Shown here piece by piece: positions 1 to 8,907 of a stretch of DNA of 64,000 nt. Each line of letters opens with the position of its first letter. Within the stretch, counting starts at the first letter, position 1. Below the pieces are notes generated by a model. The model saw nothing but the letters and a program-made list of their open reading frames with translations, had not been told where the DNA came from and searched no databases. Position numbers and translations under genes: made by a program. Origin of the DNA: Roseiarcus sp963782255 (GTDB taxonomy: Bacteria; Pseudomonadota; Alphaproteobacteria; Rhizobiales; Beijerinckiaceae); NCBI GenBank assembly GCA_963782255.1, contig CAWAIS010000001.1, positions 3,968,001-4,032,000 on the forward strand, written 5' to 3'.

Positions 1-1183
1 CCACGCTTTCGCCCTCGGTCAGGCCGTCCTTGATCTCCACCTCATCGCCCTCGACGATGCCGGGGGTCACGCGCCGCTCCTCGACGCGCCCATCTTCCAC
101 CACGTAGAGGCGCGCCATATCGCCGTCGCGACGAAGCGAGGCGGCGGGCGCGCTCAAGCCGTCACGCCGCACGAGTTCGACTTCGCCCGAAGCGAAGGCG
201 CCGATATGGGCGTGCGACACGTCATCGAGCGCGATGCGCACCTTGCCGGTGCGGCTCGCCTTGTCGACCTCCTCGGAAATGAGCCGCACGCGGCCGCGAA
301 CCGGGTCGGCGACGCCGGGCAGACAAATCGTCGCCGGCATGCCGTTGGCGAAGCGCGCCAGCGACTGTTCCGGCGCATCGGCCTCGAGATCGATCGCCCC
401 ATCGGCGATGATGCGGAACAAGGGCTCGCCGGCGCTTGACGCGGTCGCTCCGAGCTTGGCAGAGCGCCGGCTGACGAGCCCCGACCCAGGCGCCTTCACT
501 TCCGTCCGGTCGATTCGCACGAGCAATTCCTGCCGCTCCGCGTCACGCGCCTTGCGGTCGGCCTCGGCGACGCTCAGCGCGTTGTTGGAGGCTGCGAGCT
601 GCGCCTGCGCGGTCTTGAAGGCGATTTCGCGCTGCTCGATGGTGGATAAGGACATCACGCCGCCGGCGAGCTTCTCAGCGCGTACGTAATCGTCGCTCGT
701 CCATTTCACCTGCGCTTGCGACTGGGCAATCACGCTGCGCGCCTGTTCGATCGCGGCGTCCGCGCGCTTGATGGCGGCGTCGTTCTCGGCGAGCAATGCG
801 TCGAGCTGGGTCCGGTCCAGGCGGGCGAGCACCTGGCCGGCTTTCACCCAGTCGCCGTCCTCGGCGTCGAGCTCGACGATTGAAAGTCCGTCGATGCGCG
901 CCGCAACCTGTGCCTCCTCGCGCGGAACGAGCGTCCCCGAAACGAACAGGCGCTCGACGAATTGGCGCCTCGCGACAGGCGCGACGCTGACGGCGGGCGG
1001 GGGCGGAGCGGGAGGCTGCTCGGCGGCCTCGGCGGCCCGGACGGCGCAGTCGAGGGCCCCGACCGGCAGGCCGAGCGCGCGCGCTCGCTCGACCGGAAGA
1101 GCGCAGGGCTGGAGCAGGGCATAGCCCCAGGCGCCGCAGACGATGGCGAAGAGGACGGCGACCGGCCTGACAATGCGGCTCAT
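1..1183 (-). CDS. Efflux transporter periplasmic adaptor subunit (HlyD/AcrA family), partial at the window edge
   Basis: The frame reads leftward from ATG at 1183 and is still open at base 1, giving about 394 residues, close to the usual 380-420 for this family. It starts with a hydrophobic anchor (MSRIVRPVAVLFAIVCGAWG). A lipoyl-type half motif (VELDAEDGDWVKAGQVLARL) follows, then an alanine/glutamine-rich coiled coil (QLDALLAENDAAIKRADAA) and a second beta-barrel region. This is the adaptor layout that links an inner-membrane RND or ABC pump to an outer-membrane channel. The ATG overlaps the stop of the upstream TetR gene (ATGA), so regulator and adaptor are co-transcribed. The pump gene would lie off the left edge. 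Substrate cannot be inferred. Confidence 0.85.
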   Translation of the reverse strand, partial: MSRIVRPVAVLFAIVCGAWGYALLQPCALPVERARALGLPVGALDCAVRAAEAAEQPPAPPPPAVSVAPVARRQFVERLFVSGTLVPREEAQVAARIDGLSIVELDAEDGDWVKAGQVLARLDRTQLDALLAENDAAIKRADAAIEQARSVIAQSQAQVKWTSDDYVRAEKLAGGVMSLSTIEQREIAFKTAQAQLAASNNALSVAEADRKARDAERQELLVRIDRTEVKAPGSGLVSRRSAKLGATASSAGEPLFRIIADGAIDLEADAPEQSLARFANGMPATICLPGVADPVRGRVRLISEEVDKASRTGKVRIALDDVSHAHIGAFASGEVELVRRDGLSAPAASLRRDGDMARLYVVEDGRVEERRVTPGIVEGDEVEIKDGLTEGESV

Positions 1184-1854
1184 CGCGAAGGCTCCAGTCG
1201 GTTCGGGGCGAAGGCGCCCTGGCACAAGGATTTGAACAGGGCGAACGCCTGCGCGGCTTCCGCTTCGGCGTCGAAGTCGGGCTCGAGCGCCAGCCGTTTC
1301 AGCAGGCCGCCGACATAGGTGAAGATAAAGCGGGCGACGAACGCCGAATCGACCGACGGATCCGCCTCGCCGCGATCCTTGGCGACCGCGATCATGAGCT
1401 CGATCTGCTTCAGGACGTCGGCGTCGACCGAACGCGACATCGCCGCGACCGCGGAGTTTCGCTGGGCCTCCGCCCAAATCTCGACGATCAGCGTGGCCTT
1501 CTGCCGCGACCGCAGCGCGATATGCTCGCGCAAGCCCGCTTCGAAAGCCGCGAAAATGCTGTCCGAGTCTGCAATATGAGCGAAATTTGCGATGCGCTCC
1601 TGCTGATCGCGCGCGCAGATGCCCTCGACGATCGCCTCTTTCGAGGGAAACGTGCGGTAGAGGTTGCCGGCGCTCATCCCTGCGGCTTCCGCCACATGCT
1701 GCATGGTGGCGGCGTGGAAGCCGTGCGTCGCGAAGGCAAGCTCGGCCGCCGCAAGAATTCTCTCGCGGCGCTCAGCGTCCGAGGCGCGACGGGCGGGGGA
1801 ATTGTTGGTCAGCGAGATGGTCGCACGGCCTTGAGAATGAACGTTCATTCTCAT
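1180..1854 (-). CDS. TetR/AcrR family transcriptional regulator
   Basis: About 220 residues. The N-terminal helix-turn-helix is typical of TetR proteins: RRERILAAAELAFATHGF, then HVAEAAGMSAGNLYRTFPSK. The C-terminal ligand-binding half is helical and divergent. It overlaps the downstream efflux adaptor by ATGA, and a 22-bp perfect palindrome covers its own start region. This is the standard arrangement of a local repressor of an efflux operon that also represses itself. Start choice is uncertain: ATG at 1854 or 1848 both lie within or at the edge of the palindrome, an ATG at 1887 is possible, and no clear ribosome binding site precedes any of them. The inducing ligand is unknown. Confidence 0.88.
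   Translation of the reverse strand: MRMNVHSQGRATISLTNNSPARRASDAERRERILAAAELAFATHGFHAATMQHVAEAAGMSAGNLYRTFPSKEAIVEGICARDQQERIANFAHIADSDSIFAAFEAGLREHIALRSRQKATLIVEIWAEAQRNSAVAAMSRSVDADVLKQIELMIAVAKDRGEADPSVDSAFVARFIFTYVGGLLKRLALEPDFDAEAEAAQAFALFKSLCQGAFAPNRLEPSR
1832..1853. promoter_or_regulatory. Perfect 22-bp palindrome, probable TetR operator
   Basis: The half site TGAGAATGAAC is followed directly by its exact reverse complement GTTCATTCTCA, with no spacer and no mismatch. It overlaps the start codon of the TetR gene. The core AATGAACGTTCATT resembles operators known for characterised TetR-family repressors (Bm3R1-type, from memory). Autorepression of the regulator/adaptor operon is inferred. 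Confidence 0.75.
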
Positions 1855-1887
1855 AGCGCCGCGAATGCGGTTTGATTGCGGCGCCAT

Positions 1888-2389
1888 GCGAGAATCGGCG
1901 GCAGTTTACGGCCGGCTGTCGTGCGCCCTGATGAGGTGCGAAGATTCTCCTGTTCCGCGCACGCACTCCTTAAGGCTTCCGTGAAACGATCAACGTCAGC
2001 CTCGCCGATTGCTGCAAACCATCGACGGATCGATCCTCAATGAGAATCTCGGCCTACCGTTGCTGATGCGAGCGGACTCTGAACTGATGTCGCTCGCGAC
2101 CTGCGTCGGCTGGGTGTCGCAATTCTGCTGCGGAGCAATACGTCATGACGAGTTGCATTGGAGGCATCGCAGGTCGGACGACAATATTCTCAGAACCGCG
2201 AGTTAGCGCGTGTTAACATTATCAGAAGCGCCGAAGAAGCGCGTGTTAACCGGCCGTCAATTCCACACTGTTCAAATCCGCCCACACGGCAGGCTTGCGA
2301 TGATCTGCCATTTGGGTTGCAAAAAGGGTGTTGACACACGTAGTTCACCGGGTCCTTGATGAATCTGGGGAACATGGGCAGGGGCGTCG
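1888..2389. other. Intergenic region between divergent units, with a direct repeat and a weak promoter
   Basis: No convincing gene. It holds two exact copies of the 13-mer AGCGCGTGTTAAC at 2205-2217 and 2238-2250, 33 bp apart (about three helical turns), and a TTGACA hexamer at 2331-2336 that could be the -35 box of the flavoprotein gene. No good -10 box could be named. Confidence 0.4.
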
Positions 2390-3651
2390 ATGGACTGTTC
2401 GGCGGAAGTCGCCATTATCGGCGCGGGCCCGTACGGCTTGTCGCTAGCCGCTTACCTCTCGGCGGCGGGGGTCACGACGCGGATCTACGGGCGACCGATG
2501 GACAGTTGGCTCCGACACATGCCGAAGGGCATGTTGCTGAAATCCGACCCATTCGCCTCCAACCTCGCCGACCCCGGAGACTTCTACACTCTGGCCCGTT
2601 TTTGCGCCGAGCGGTCAATTCCGTACAGCGAATCGGAACCCGTGGCGCTCAGCACGTTTTGCGACTACGGCGTTGCGTTTCAGAAGCGCTGCGTTCCCGA
2701 GCTGCAGGAGGCCCACGTCGCCGCCGTTCGTCGTGACGCAGAGGGATTCGTCCTCGAACTCGAAAATGGCGACACGTCGCGCGCGCGGCGCGTGGTGGCC
2801 GCAATCGGGATTGGCCATTTCCGATCCATTCCTGACTGCTTGAACCGCGTCGGGAAGCCGTACGTCTCTCACAGCTTCGATCACCATGACCTTTCGCCGT
2901 TTGCAGGCGCGCGGGTCGCCGTCATCGGCAGGGCGCCTCGGCGATCGACCTAGCCGGCCTCCTCGCCGAGCAAGGCTGCGACGTCCACTTGGCGACGCGT
3001 CGCTCCAGCCTGAAGTTTTCCGGCGTGGCGCGCGGCGGGGGGCGACGCTCGCTGTGGAGCCGCATTCGCCATCCTTCGTCCGGTCTGGGACCGGGTTTGC
3101 GCTCCCGCTTCTGCACCGACGCGCCGCTCGTCTTCCACGCCTTGCCTCAACGCCTCCGGTTCGAGTTCGTGCGCCGGCATCTCGGTCCGTCGGCAGCCGG
3201 CGTCATGAAGGAGAAAGTGATCGGCCGCTTGCCGGTCCTCTATGATCGCGAGCTCGTCGGGGCCGAGGTCGAGAACGGGCAAGTCGCTCTCTCGCTCAAG
3301 CACAAAGACGGCCGGGCCGAACAGCTCTTGGTCGATCACGTGATCGCTGCGACCGGGTTCCAAACGGCGGTCGGCCGCCTCGATTTTCTGTCTTCCTCGC
3401 TGCAAGCGGAAATCGTGACATTCCGCGGCGCGCCGGTCCTGTCGGCCAGCTTCGAATCGTCGGCGCCCGGGCTTTACTTCATCGGTCCCGCAGCGGCGGT
3501 GAGCTTCGGCCCGATGATGCGCTTCACGTTCGGCGCGCGCTACGTCGCGCGACGGCTGACGCGCGCGCTTGCCAGGGCGCAGTCTGCGTCCGCAAAGACA
3601 TCCGTGGTCCCGATGGCTCTTGGCGCCCCCGCGGAAGATCGGCCGCTGTGA
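2390..3651 (+). pseudogene. FAD/NAD(P)-binding oxidoreductase (flavin monooxygenase-like), frameshifted
   Basis: Two frames together encode about 420 residues. The first (2390-2953) has the FAD Rossmann motif GAGPYGLSLAAYL near residue 11. It breaks at about 2930, inside the second (NADPH) Rossmann motif. Shifting one base gives AVIG..GASAIDLAGLLAEQ, and the frame then runs to 3651, with the family's ATG motif in HVIAATGFQ. The order of two dinucleotide folds suits flavin-dependent N-hydroxylases and related monooxygenases. The stop overlaps the GTG start of the ATP-grasp gene, so the two form an operon. One missing base in a G-rich stretch explains the break, so this is either a recent pseudogene or an assembly error. 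Substrate unknown. Confidence 0.75.
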
Positions 3652-4823
3652 CCAAAGTCCTTGTGGCCGGCTCGCTGCTCTGGCCGAACGTTGCGCGCCT
3701 CTGTCGAGCCTTTCGCGACGTGGGCTTCGAAGTCAGCGTCGTCGCCCTCGCCGAGCATCCGGTGCATGAGACGCGCGCTCACGGCGGTTCATCCATTTAC
3801 CTTCCCCGCGCGCCGGTCGAGAGCCTGAGACAGGCGATCGCGACGCATCAGCCCGACATCGTCATTCCATGCGACGACCGCATTGTCAGTCATCTGAGCC
3901 GTCTGCGCGCGTCTGGAGACGCCGACCTTGCGGGGTTGATCGAAACCTCGATCGGACTGGGTGCGGCGGAGGGCGTGGTGAGCCGGAGAGCGACGCTCGG
4001 CAAGATTCGGACGTTGCCCGACGTTAGAGTTCCGCGCACGGACGCGATCGCCAGCGTCGCCGGTCTCAGAGATTGGGCGCGACGAAACGGGCTGCCGGCC
4101 GTTCTGAAGCTTGACGGCAGTTGGGGCGGGCGGGACGTCATTCGGATCCGCCGCGAATCACAACTTGCGTCTGCATTTCTCAGCATGAGATTGCGTCAAA
4201 GCGCGCTGAGGGGCGTCAAGCGCTTCGTTTTCGAGCGGGACGTCGAGGCATTGAACGCTCCCCGCGGGAAGGCCGCCGTGACCGTCCAGGCCTATGTCCC
4301 TGGCCGGCCGGCGAATGTCGCGATTGCCTGCTGGAAGGGCGAACTCCTCGCCTGCATCGCGGTCGAGACGCTTCAGTCTGCGAGTCCCTTTGGTCGGTCG
4401 ACCGTGGTCCGCGTCGTCGATGGCGAGGCGATGGTCGCCACGGCGCGCTCGGTCAGCGCCCACTTCCAGCTCTCGGGCATTCACGGTCTCGATTTCGTCA
4501 TCGACGAGAGCGGGCGCCCGCACCTGATCGAGATCAACCCGCGCGCGACCCAGACCGCTCATCTTCCGCTGGGCGCCGGGCGCGATCTTCCCGCCGCGCT
4601 CATGGGCGCGCTGAGCGGCAACTCTGCCTGCCGGCCGGCGATCAACCGTCAGGAAATCGCGCTGTTTCCTCAGGAATGGCAGCGCGATCGCGCGAGTCCC
4701 TATCTATCGAGCGCGTTCCACGACCTTCCGTTGGACGATCCGGAGCTGGAGCGATGGTTCGGCTTCGATCGCGCGTACGACTGGCCTCGGCAGGCCGAGA
4801 CTCCCCTCAAGACCGTCGGCTGA
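3648..4823 (+). CDS. ATP-grasp domain ligase
   Basis: 391 residues from a GTG whose last two bases are the first two of the upstream stop (GTGA overlap). The N-terminal pre-ATP-grasp Rossmann part reads KVLVAGSLLWPNVARLCRAF. The ATP-grasp core has the glycine-rich lysine motif AVLKLDGSWGGRDVIRI near residue 150 and the metal-binding ending DFVIDESGRPHLIEINPRAT near residue 290, where E and N are the usual magnesium ligands. ATP-grasp enzymes join a carboxylate to an amine or thiol through an acyl phosphate. Coupling to a flavoprotein suggests a small-molecule or amino-acid-modifying pathway. The product is not predictable, and no carrier protein or transporter is next to it. Confidence 0.85.
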   Translation: MTKVLVAGSLLWPNVARLCRAFRDVGFEVSVVALAEHPVHETRAHGGSSIYLPRAPVESLRQAIATHQPDIVIPCDDRIVSHLSRLRASGDADLAGLIETSIGLGAAEGVVSRRATLGKIRTLPDVRVPRTDAIASVAGLRDWARRNGLPAVLKLDGSWGGRDVIRIRRESQLASAFLSMRLRQSALRGVKRFVFERDVEALNAPRGKAAVTVQAYVPGRPANVAIACWKGELLACIAVETLQSASPFGRSTVVRVVDGEAMVATARSVSAHFQLSGIHGLDFVIDESGRPHLIEINPRATQTAHLPLGAGRDLPAALMGALSGNSACRPAINRQEIALFPQEWQRDRASPYLSSAFHDLPLDDPELERWFGFDRAYDWPRQAETPLKTVG

Positions 4824-5189
4824 GTCGCGGTCCGTCCCAATAACAATCCGAACCTGTATTGGCGCCTGAGCGGCGTCGGAGGCGGGCCCATGCGCCGGAT
4901 TTGGATTTCCTTGTATTTTCTTGTATTTTCTTGGATTGTCTTGGATTTCCTTACCCACGGGGGTTGGAAAAGCTTGGATTTCCTTGGATTCTCTCGTCCG
5001 AATCGAGCCTTTTCAATGGGTTACAAGGGATTTCCGCAAAAAAAAATTTCTAGTCCCGTCCTCGTCCTCGAGGCCGCGCGGCGCCGCTTCGCCGTGGGAC
5101 GAGACTGCTCGAACCTGGGTGAGGAGAAGCCATTTTGCGGTCATGCAGAAACCCTAGCACGCCTTTCGGCTTTTCGGAAGCAAATGTTG
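4824..5189. other. Intergenic region with short TTGGATTTCC repeats and the left part of a dispersed repeat
   Basis: No gene seen. From 4901 to 4990 the motif TTGGATTTCCTTG and variants (TTGTATTTTC) recur about seven times. From 4972 the sequence matches a second region at 39347-39574. Confidence 0.6.
4972..5189 (+). repeat. Dispersed repeat, copy 1 (left part, interrupted by the IS91-like element)
   Basis: Matches 39347 onward in the same orientation at roughly 75-80% identity by eye. The most conserved blocks are CCTTGGATTCTCTCGTCCGA, AGCCTTTTCAATGGGTTACA, AGGCCGCGCGGCGCCG and TTTTCGGAAG. The match breaks at the CAAATGTTG where the mobile element starts and resumes after it at 9401-9416 (TTGCCGTCAAG compared with TCGCCGTCAAT). 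No coding frame is conserved between copies. Confidence 0.8.
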
Positions 5190-5392
5190 GGGGCTTATAG
5201 CGTTATGTGTTGGCAGGGTGGTCGTAGCGGTCAAAGTCCGAACGGGAATGTCGCGAAAGGGCGGGAAGCGCCCCTACAATTCGTCGCCAGTGGAACGCCC
5301 GCAATCGACGTTGGGACTAAACCGCTCGCGCGGTAGCTGCGGCGAGGGCAGCGCGGGAAGCTGGGTCGGACGAGGCCAGGACTGTCTCAGAA

Positions 5393-5411
5393 TCATGGGG
5401 TTCAACCCCAT
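5393..5411 (+). promoter_or_regulatory. Interrupted palindrome upstream of the recombinase gene
   Basis: CATGGGGTT and its exact reverse complement AACCCCATG are separated by one base. The copy lies 20 bp before the recombinase ATG. It could be a binding site or a translation-limiting hairpin. The role is inferred only from position. Confidence 0.45.
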
Positions 5412-5431
5412 GGGGGACAGGAGCTTTCGCG

Positions 5432-6307
5432 ATGTCCGACAAGCCCATCAACCCGCTGCGTCAGCGCATGATCGACGACATGACGGCGCGTCGGTTCAAG
5501 GAGAAGGTGCAGAAGGACTACGTCCGGCACGTCAGGACCTTTACGGCCTTCCTGGGCCGGTCGCCCGATACGGCGACGAAGGAGGACCTTCGCCGCTTTC
5601 AGTTGCATCTGGCGCAGCAGCAGATCAGCCCAGGTTCGATCAACGCCGCCGTCACCGCGCTTCGGTTCTTCTTCACCGTGACGCTCGAACGGCCAGACCT
5701 CGTTCGTCCTCTGACGATCGTGAACAAGCCGCGCAGGGCGCCGGTCGTGCTCAGCCAGGAAGAGGTCGCGCTCCTGCTCGAAGCCGCGCCGGGCCTGAAG
5801 TACAAGGCCGCGCTCAGCGTCGCCTACGGCGCGGGCCTGCGCGTGTCCGAGGTCGCGCACCTGAAGGTGTCCGACATCGACAGCCAGCGCATGACGCTTC
5901 GGGTCGAGCAGGGCAAAGGGCAGCGGGACCGTTATGTGATGCTGTCGCCGCAACTGCTCGAACTGTTGCGCGCATGGTGGAAGGCGGCGCGGCCGCGGGC
6001 CTGGCTGTTCCCCGGCCAAAACCCGGTCAACCCGATCACCGCCCGTCAGCTCAATCGCGCCGTCACCGCCGCCAAGACCCTGGCGGGGATATCCAAGCGC
6101 GTGTCGCCGCATACGCTGCGGCACAGCTTCGCCACCCATCTGCTCGAGCAGGACGTCGATATTCGCGTGATCCAGGTGTTGCTCGGCCACGCCAAGCTCG
6201 AGACGACCGCGCTCTACACCCAGGTCGCGGTCAACACGATCCGCGACGTCAAGAGCCCGCTCGAGCGGCTCGGCGTCAACCTGGCGAAGCGAAAGCCGGC
6301 CGACTGA
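5432..6307 (+). CDS. Tyrosine recombinase (integrase) of the IS91-like element
   Basis: 291 residues with the full catalytic set of the XerC/XerD-like family. The first arginine is in YGAGLRVSEVAHL, a lysine in EQGKGQRDRYV, the His-x-x-Arg box in HTLRHSFATHLLEQ, and histidine and the tyrosine nucleophile in LLGHAKLETTALYTQV. The N-terminal SAM-like core-binding domain covers roughly residues 10-95. A Shine-Dalgarno-like GGGGGACAGGAG precedes the ATG. It sits 10 bp upstream of the IS91 transposase, a pairing seen in a subgroup of IS91 elements. All catalytic residues are present, so it is probably functional. Confidence 0.9.
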   Translation: MSDKPINPLRQRMIDDMTARRFKEKVQKDYVRHVRTFTAFLGRSPDTATKEDLRRFQLHLAQQQISPGSINAAVTALRFFFTVTLERPDLVRPLTIVNKPRRAPVVLSQEEVALLLEAAPGLKYKAALSVAYGAGLRVSEVAHLKVSDIDSQRMTLRVEQGKGQRDRYVMLSPQLLELLRAWWKAARPRAWLFPGQNPVNPITARQLNRAVTAAKTLAGISKRVSPHTLRHSFATHLLEQDVDIRVIQVLLGHAKLETTALYTQVAVNTIRDVKSPLERLGVNLAKRKPAD

Positions 6308-7294
6308 CCGCGGCCGCATGGCGCGGCCACCGGGTCACCACCTGGAGGTCGCCGACGTCTTTCGCGCCCACGGGGCGGCCTGGCGAATGGCCAACGCCGG
6401 TCACGTGAGCCTCGACCAGTTGAAGGTCATGTCGGCGATCGAGACCTGTCGCACAGCCGCGCTCGGCGGACACGTCGAGCGCTGCGAGGACTGTGCGCAC
6501 GAACGGATCTCCTACAATTCCTGCCGCAATCGCCACTGCCCGAAGTGCCAGGCGGCCGCGGCGAGGGAATGGCTCGAAGACCGCGAGGCCGAACTCCTGC
6601 CTGTTCCCTATTACCACGTCGTCTTCACCCTGCCGGCGTCGATCGGCGCCGTCGCGTTCCAGAACAAGTCCCCCGTCTACGACCTCCTGTTCAGGACCGC
6701 CGCCCAGACGCTGACCACGATCGCGGCCGACCCGAAGCATCTGGGCGCGCGCATCGGCCTGACCGCCGTACTGCACACCTGGGGCTCGGCGCTGACCCAC
6801 CATCCGCACGTCCACGTCATCGTTCCCGGCGGCGGCCTGTCGCTGGACGGATCGCGCTGGATCGCCTGCAAGCCCGGCTTCTTCCTGCCCGTGCGGATGC
6901 TGTCGCGTCTCTTCCGCCGGCTCTTCCTCGAAGGGCTCGCAGCCCTGCATGCGGCCGGACGCCTCGTCTTCCTCGGCGACCTCGCGCGGCTCGCCGACAA
7001 AGCCGCCTTCGACGCCGTCCTCGCGCCGCTGCGCCGATCGGAATGGATCGTCTATGCCAAGAGGCCGTTCGCCGGGCCGAAGGCCGTGCTCGCCTATCTC
7101 GCCCGCTACACCCACCGCGTCGCGATCTCGAACTCCAGGCTCATGGAGCTGGACGACAAGGGCGTCACATTCAAGTGGAAGGACTATCGGGTCGAAGGCC
7201 GCGACCGGTTCAAGACCATGACGCTCGCGGCCCACGAGTTCATCCGCCGCTTTCTCCTGCACGTGCTGCCGAGCGGCTTCCACCGCATCCGACA

Positions 7295-8664
7295 TATGTG
7301 GACGGCCTCTTGGCAAGTGGTTTTCGACGCTCTGATCGCTTTGGTCGGCTGCGGTCATATGTCCGGCCTGTTGGTGCGGTATAGGACCGCTGGCCCTGAT
7401 GATATTCGACAGTCCTGGTCCCTATCACTACGGCGAGCTCGGGGCTCGTGGCGGATGTCAGGGTGTCCTGGGCTTTCGTTGCGACCGTGTCGTTCATCAC
7501 GTCGTTGCGCTTGCCAATCTCTTCGAAACTGAAACGTCTATCTTGGAGAGCTCTTTGTCGTCAGGCCTTCGTGTAAAGTTCGGTTCGGAAGGCTTCGCCG
7601 GTCGACATCATCGCCCAGGCGATTCTGGCCAGCTTGTTGGCCAGGGCGACGGCGACGACGCGCTCGGGCTTCCTGGCCCTCATGGCGACGATCCATTCGG
7701 CCAGGGCGCCTTTGTATTTATGGGCCACGCGCAAAACCGACGTGCATCCCACGACCAGCATCTTGCGCAAATACCGGTTACCCTTTTTGGTGATAGCGCC
7801 GAGCTTGTCCTTGCCGCCGCTCGAGTGCTGGCTCGGAGTAATGCCCAGAGACGCGCTGAAATCGCTTCCCGACCTGAAGACGCTGGGATCGGGATTGAAA
7901 GCGACCATCGCTGATGCGATCAGCGGGCCGAAGGCGGGGATCTCGTCCAGCAACCGGCTCGTTTGGTTCTTGCCGCTCGCCCGGGCGATCGTCTTCTCCA
8001 GATCGTCGATCTTTTCGTCGAGGCCGTCGCTGTGCGAAGCCAGCATCGCGGTTGCTTGCTTGGCCTCTTCGGGAAGGGTCTCGTCGGCTTGCGCGAGCGC
8101 CAACAATTCCTTGACCCGGTGGATGCCCTTGGGCGCGATCAAGCCGAACTCCGAGAGATGACCGCGCAGCGCATTGACGGTCATGGTTCGCTGCTTGACC
8201 AGCAATTCCCGAGTCTTGTGCAGCATCAGCACGGCTTGCTGATCCGCGCTCTTGATCGGCACGAACCGCATCTCGGGCCGCGACATGGCCTCGCAGATCG
8301 CAGCCGCGTCGTTCGCATCGTTCTTGCCGCGCTTGACGTAGGGTTTCGTGTAAGCAGGAGGAATCAAGACCACTTCGTGCCCCAACGCCCGGATCTCCCG
8401 CGCCCAGTAATGGGACGATCCACAAGCCTCCATCCCGACGCGGCAGGGCGCCGCTTGGGCGAAGAAAGCAAGCACCTTACCTCGGCTCAATTTGCGCGTA
8501 ACCGCAGGCGCACCCTCGCGCTCGATTGCATGCACCTGGAAAAAGTTCTTCGCCAGGTCGATCCCAATCCTGATAAAGGTCTTCATGGACGGCTTCCCTA
8601 TCCGCGACCTGCACCGGTCACGCCTTGGCACTTGATGCCGTTCGGGTGAGGCCGTCCACATCAT
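7295..8664 (-). mobile_element. IS110/IS1111-type insertion sequence nested in the IS91 transposase
   Basis: About 1.37 kb. A perfect 14-bp inverted repeat sits at or near the ends: ATGTGGACGGCCTC at 7296-7309 and its reverse complement at 8648-8661. It holds one long transposase gene on the minus strand. No clear target duplication is visible, as expected for IS110 elements, which recombine at a short core. Exact ends are uncertain by a few bases. Confidence 0.85.
7561..8586 (-). CDS. IS110 family transposase (DEDD type)
   Basis: 341 residues from ATG at 8586. The N-terminal RuvC-like domain carries acidic residues in RIGIDLAKNFF, GMEACGSSHYW and GKNDANDAAAI. The C-terminal IS116/IS110/IS902 domain has RLLDEIPAFGPLIASAMVAF, LGITPSQHSSGGK and the conserved serine stretch. 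These enzymes act like Holliday-junction resolvases, guided by a bridge RNA coded in the noncoding end. The 5' noncoding stretch here is short (8587-8664), while about 265 bp lie beyond the stop (7295-7560), which would be the candidate place for such an RNA. The gene is intact. Confidence 0.92.
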   Translation of the reverse strand: MKTFIRIGIDLAKNFFQVHAIEREGAPAVTRKLSRGKVLAFFAQAAPCRVGMEACGSSHYWAREIRALGHEVVLIPPAYTKPYVKRGKNDANDAAAICEAMSRPEMRFVPIKSADQQAVLMLHKTRELLVKQRTMTVNALRGHLSEFGLIAPKGIHRVKELLALAQADETLPEEAKQATAMLASHSDGLDEKIDDLEKTIARASGKNQTSRLLDEIPAFGPLIASAMVAFNPDPSVFRSGSDFSASLGITPSQHSSGGKDKLGAITKKGNRYLRKMLVVGCTSVLRVAHKYKGALAEWIVAMRARKPERVVAVALANKLARIAWAMMSTGEAFRTELYTKA

Positions 8665-8907
8665 CACTACGGCCTCTTCGCCGGCGCGGTCCGAGCCAGC
8701 AACATCGAGCGCGTCCGCCAGGCGCTCGCCGCGCCCGAGGCTGCACCCGAGGGCTCGCACGCCGAGACCGACGGCCAGGCCGAAGCCGTTTCGCCGGCGC
8801 GGCGCTGCCCCTGCTGCGGCGGCCGGATGATCATTGTCGAGACGTTCGAAGGGCCGCGCCCCGCGCGATCGCCTTCCCCAAGCCGGATCAGGATCGACAC
8901 GTCATGA

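Larger units (their letters stand above)
6318..8907 (+). pseudogene. IS91 family transposase, interrupted by an IS110-type insertion
   Basis: The 5' part (6318-7295) has the N-terminal zinc finger (CEDCAHERISYNSC, then HCPKC), the HUH nuclease box HPHVHVIVPGG and the tyrosine region YLARYTHRVAIS. At codon 7293 (histidine in HRIRH) the frame runs into IS110 sequence. It resumes at 8668 with YGLFAGAVRASNIERV and keeps one frame to a second cysteine cluster (CPCCGGRM) and a stop at 8905-8907. The joined protein would be about 405 residues, normal for IS91 transposases, which move by rolling-circle replication. The insertion must inactivate it, so the element needs a helper copy. Confidence 0.88.

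Noticed and set aside
2009..2206. Small protein before the flavoprotein gene
   Set aside because: No ribosome binding site and no conserved features; treated as intergenic.
5432..6307. XerC/XerD chromosome dimer resolvase
   Set aside because: It is directly linked to an IS91 transposase and lies inside element ends, so it belongs to the mobile element.
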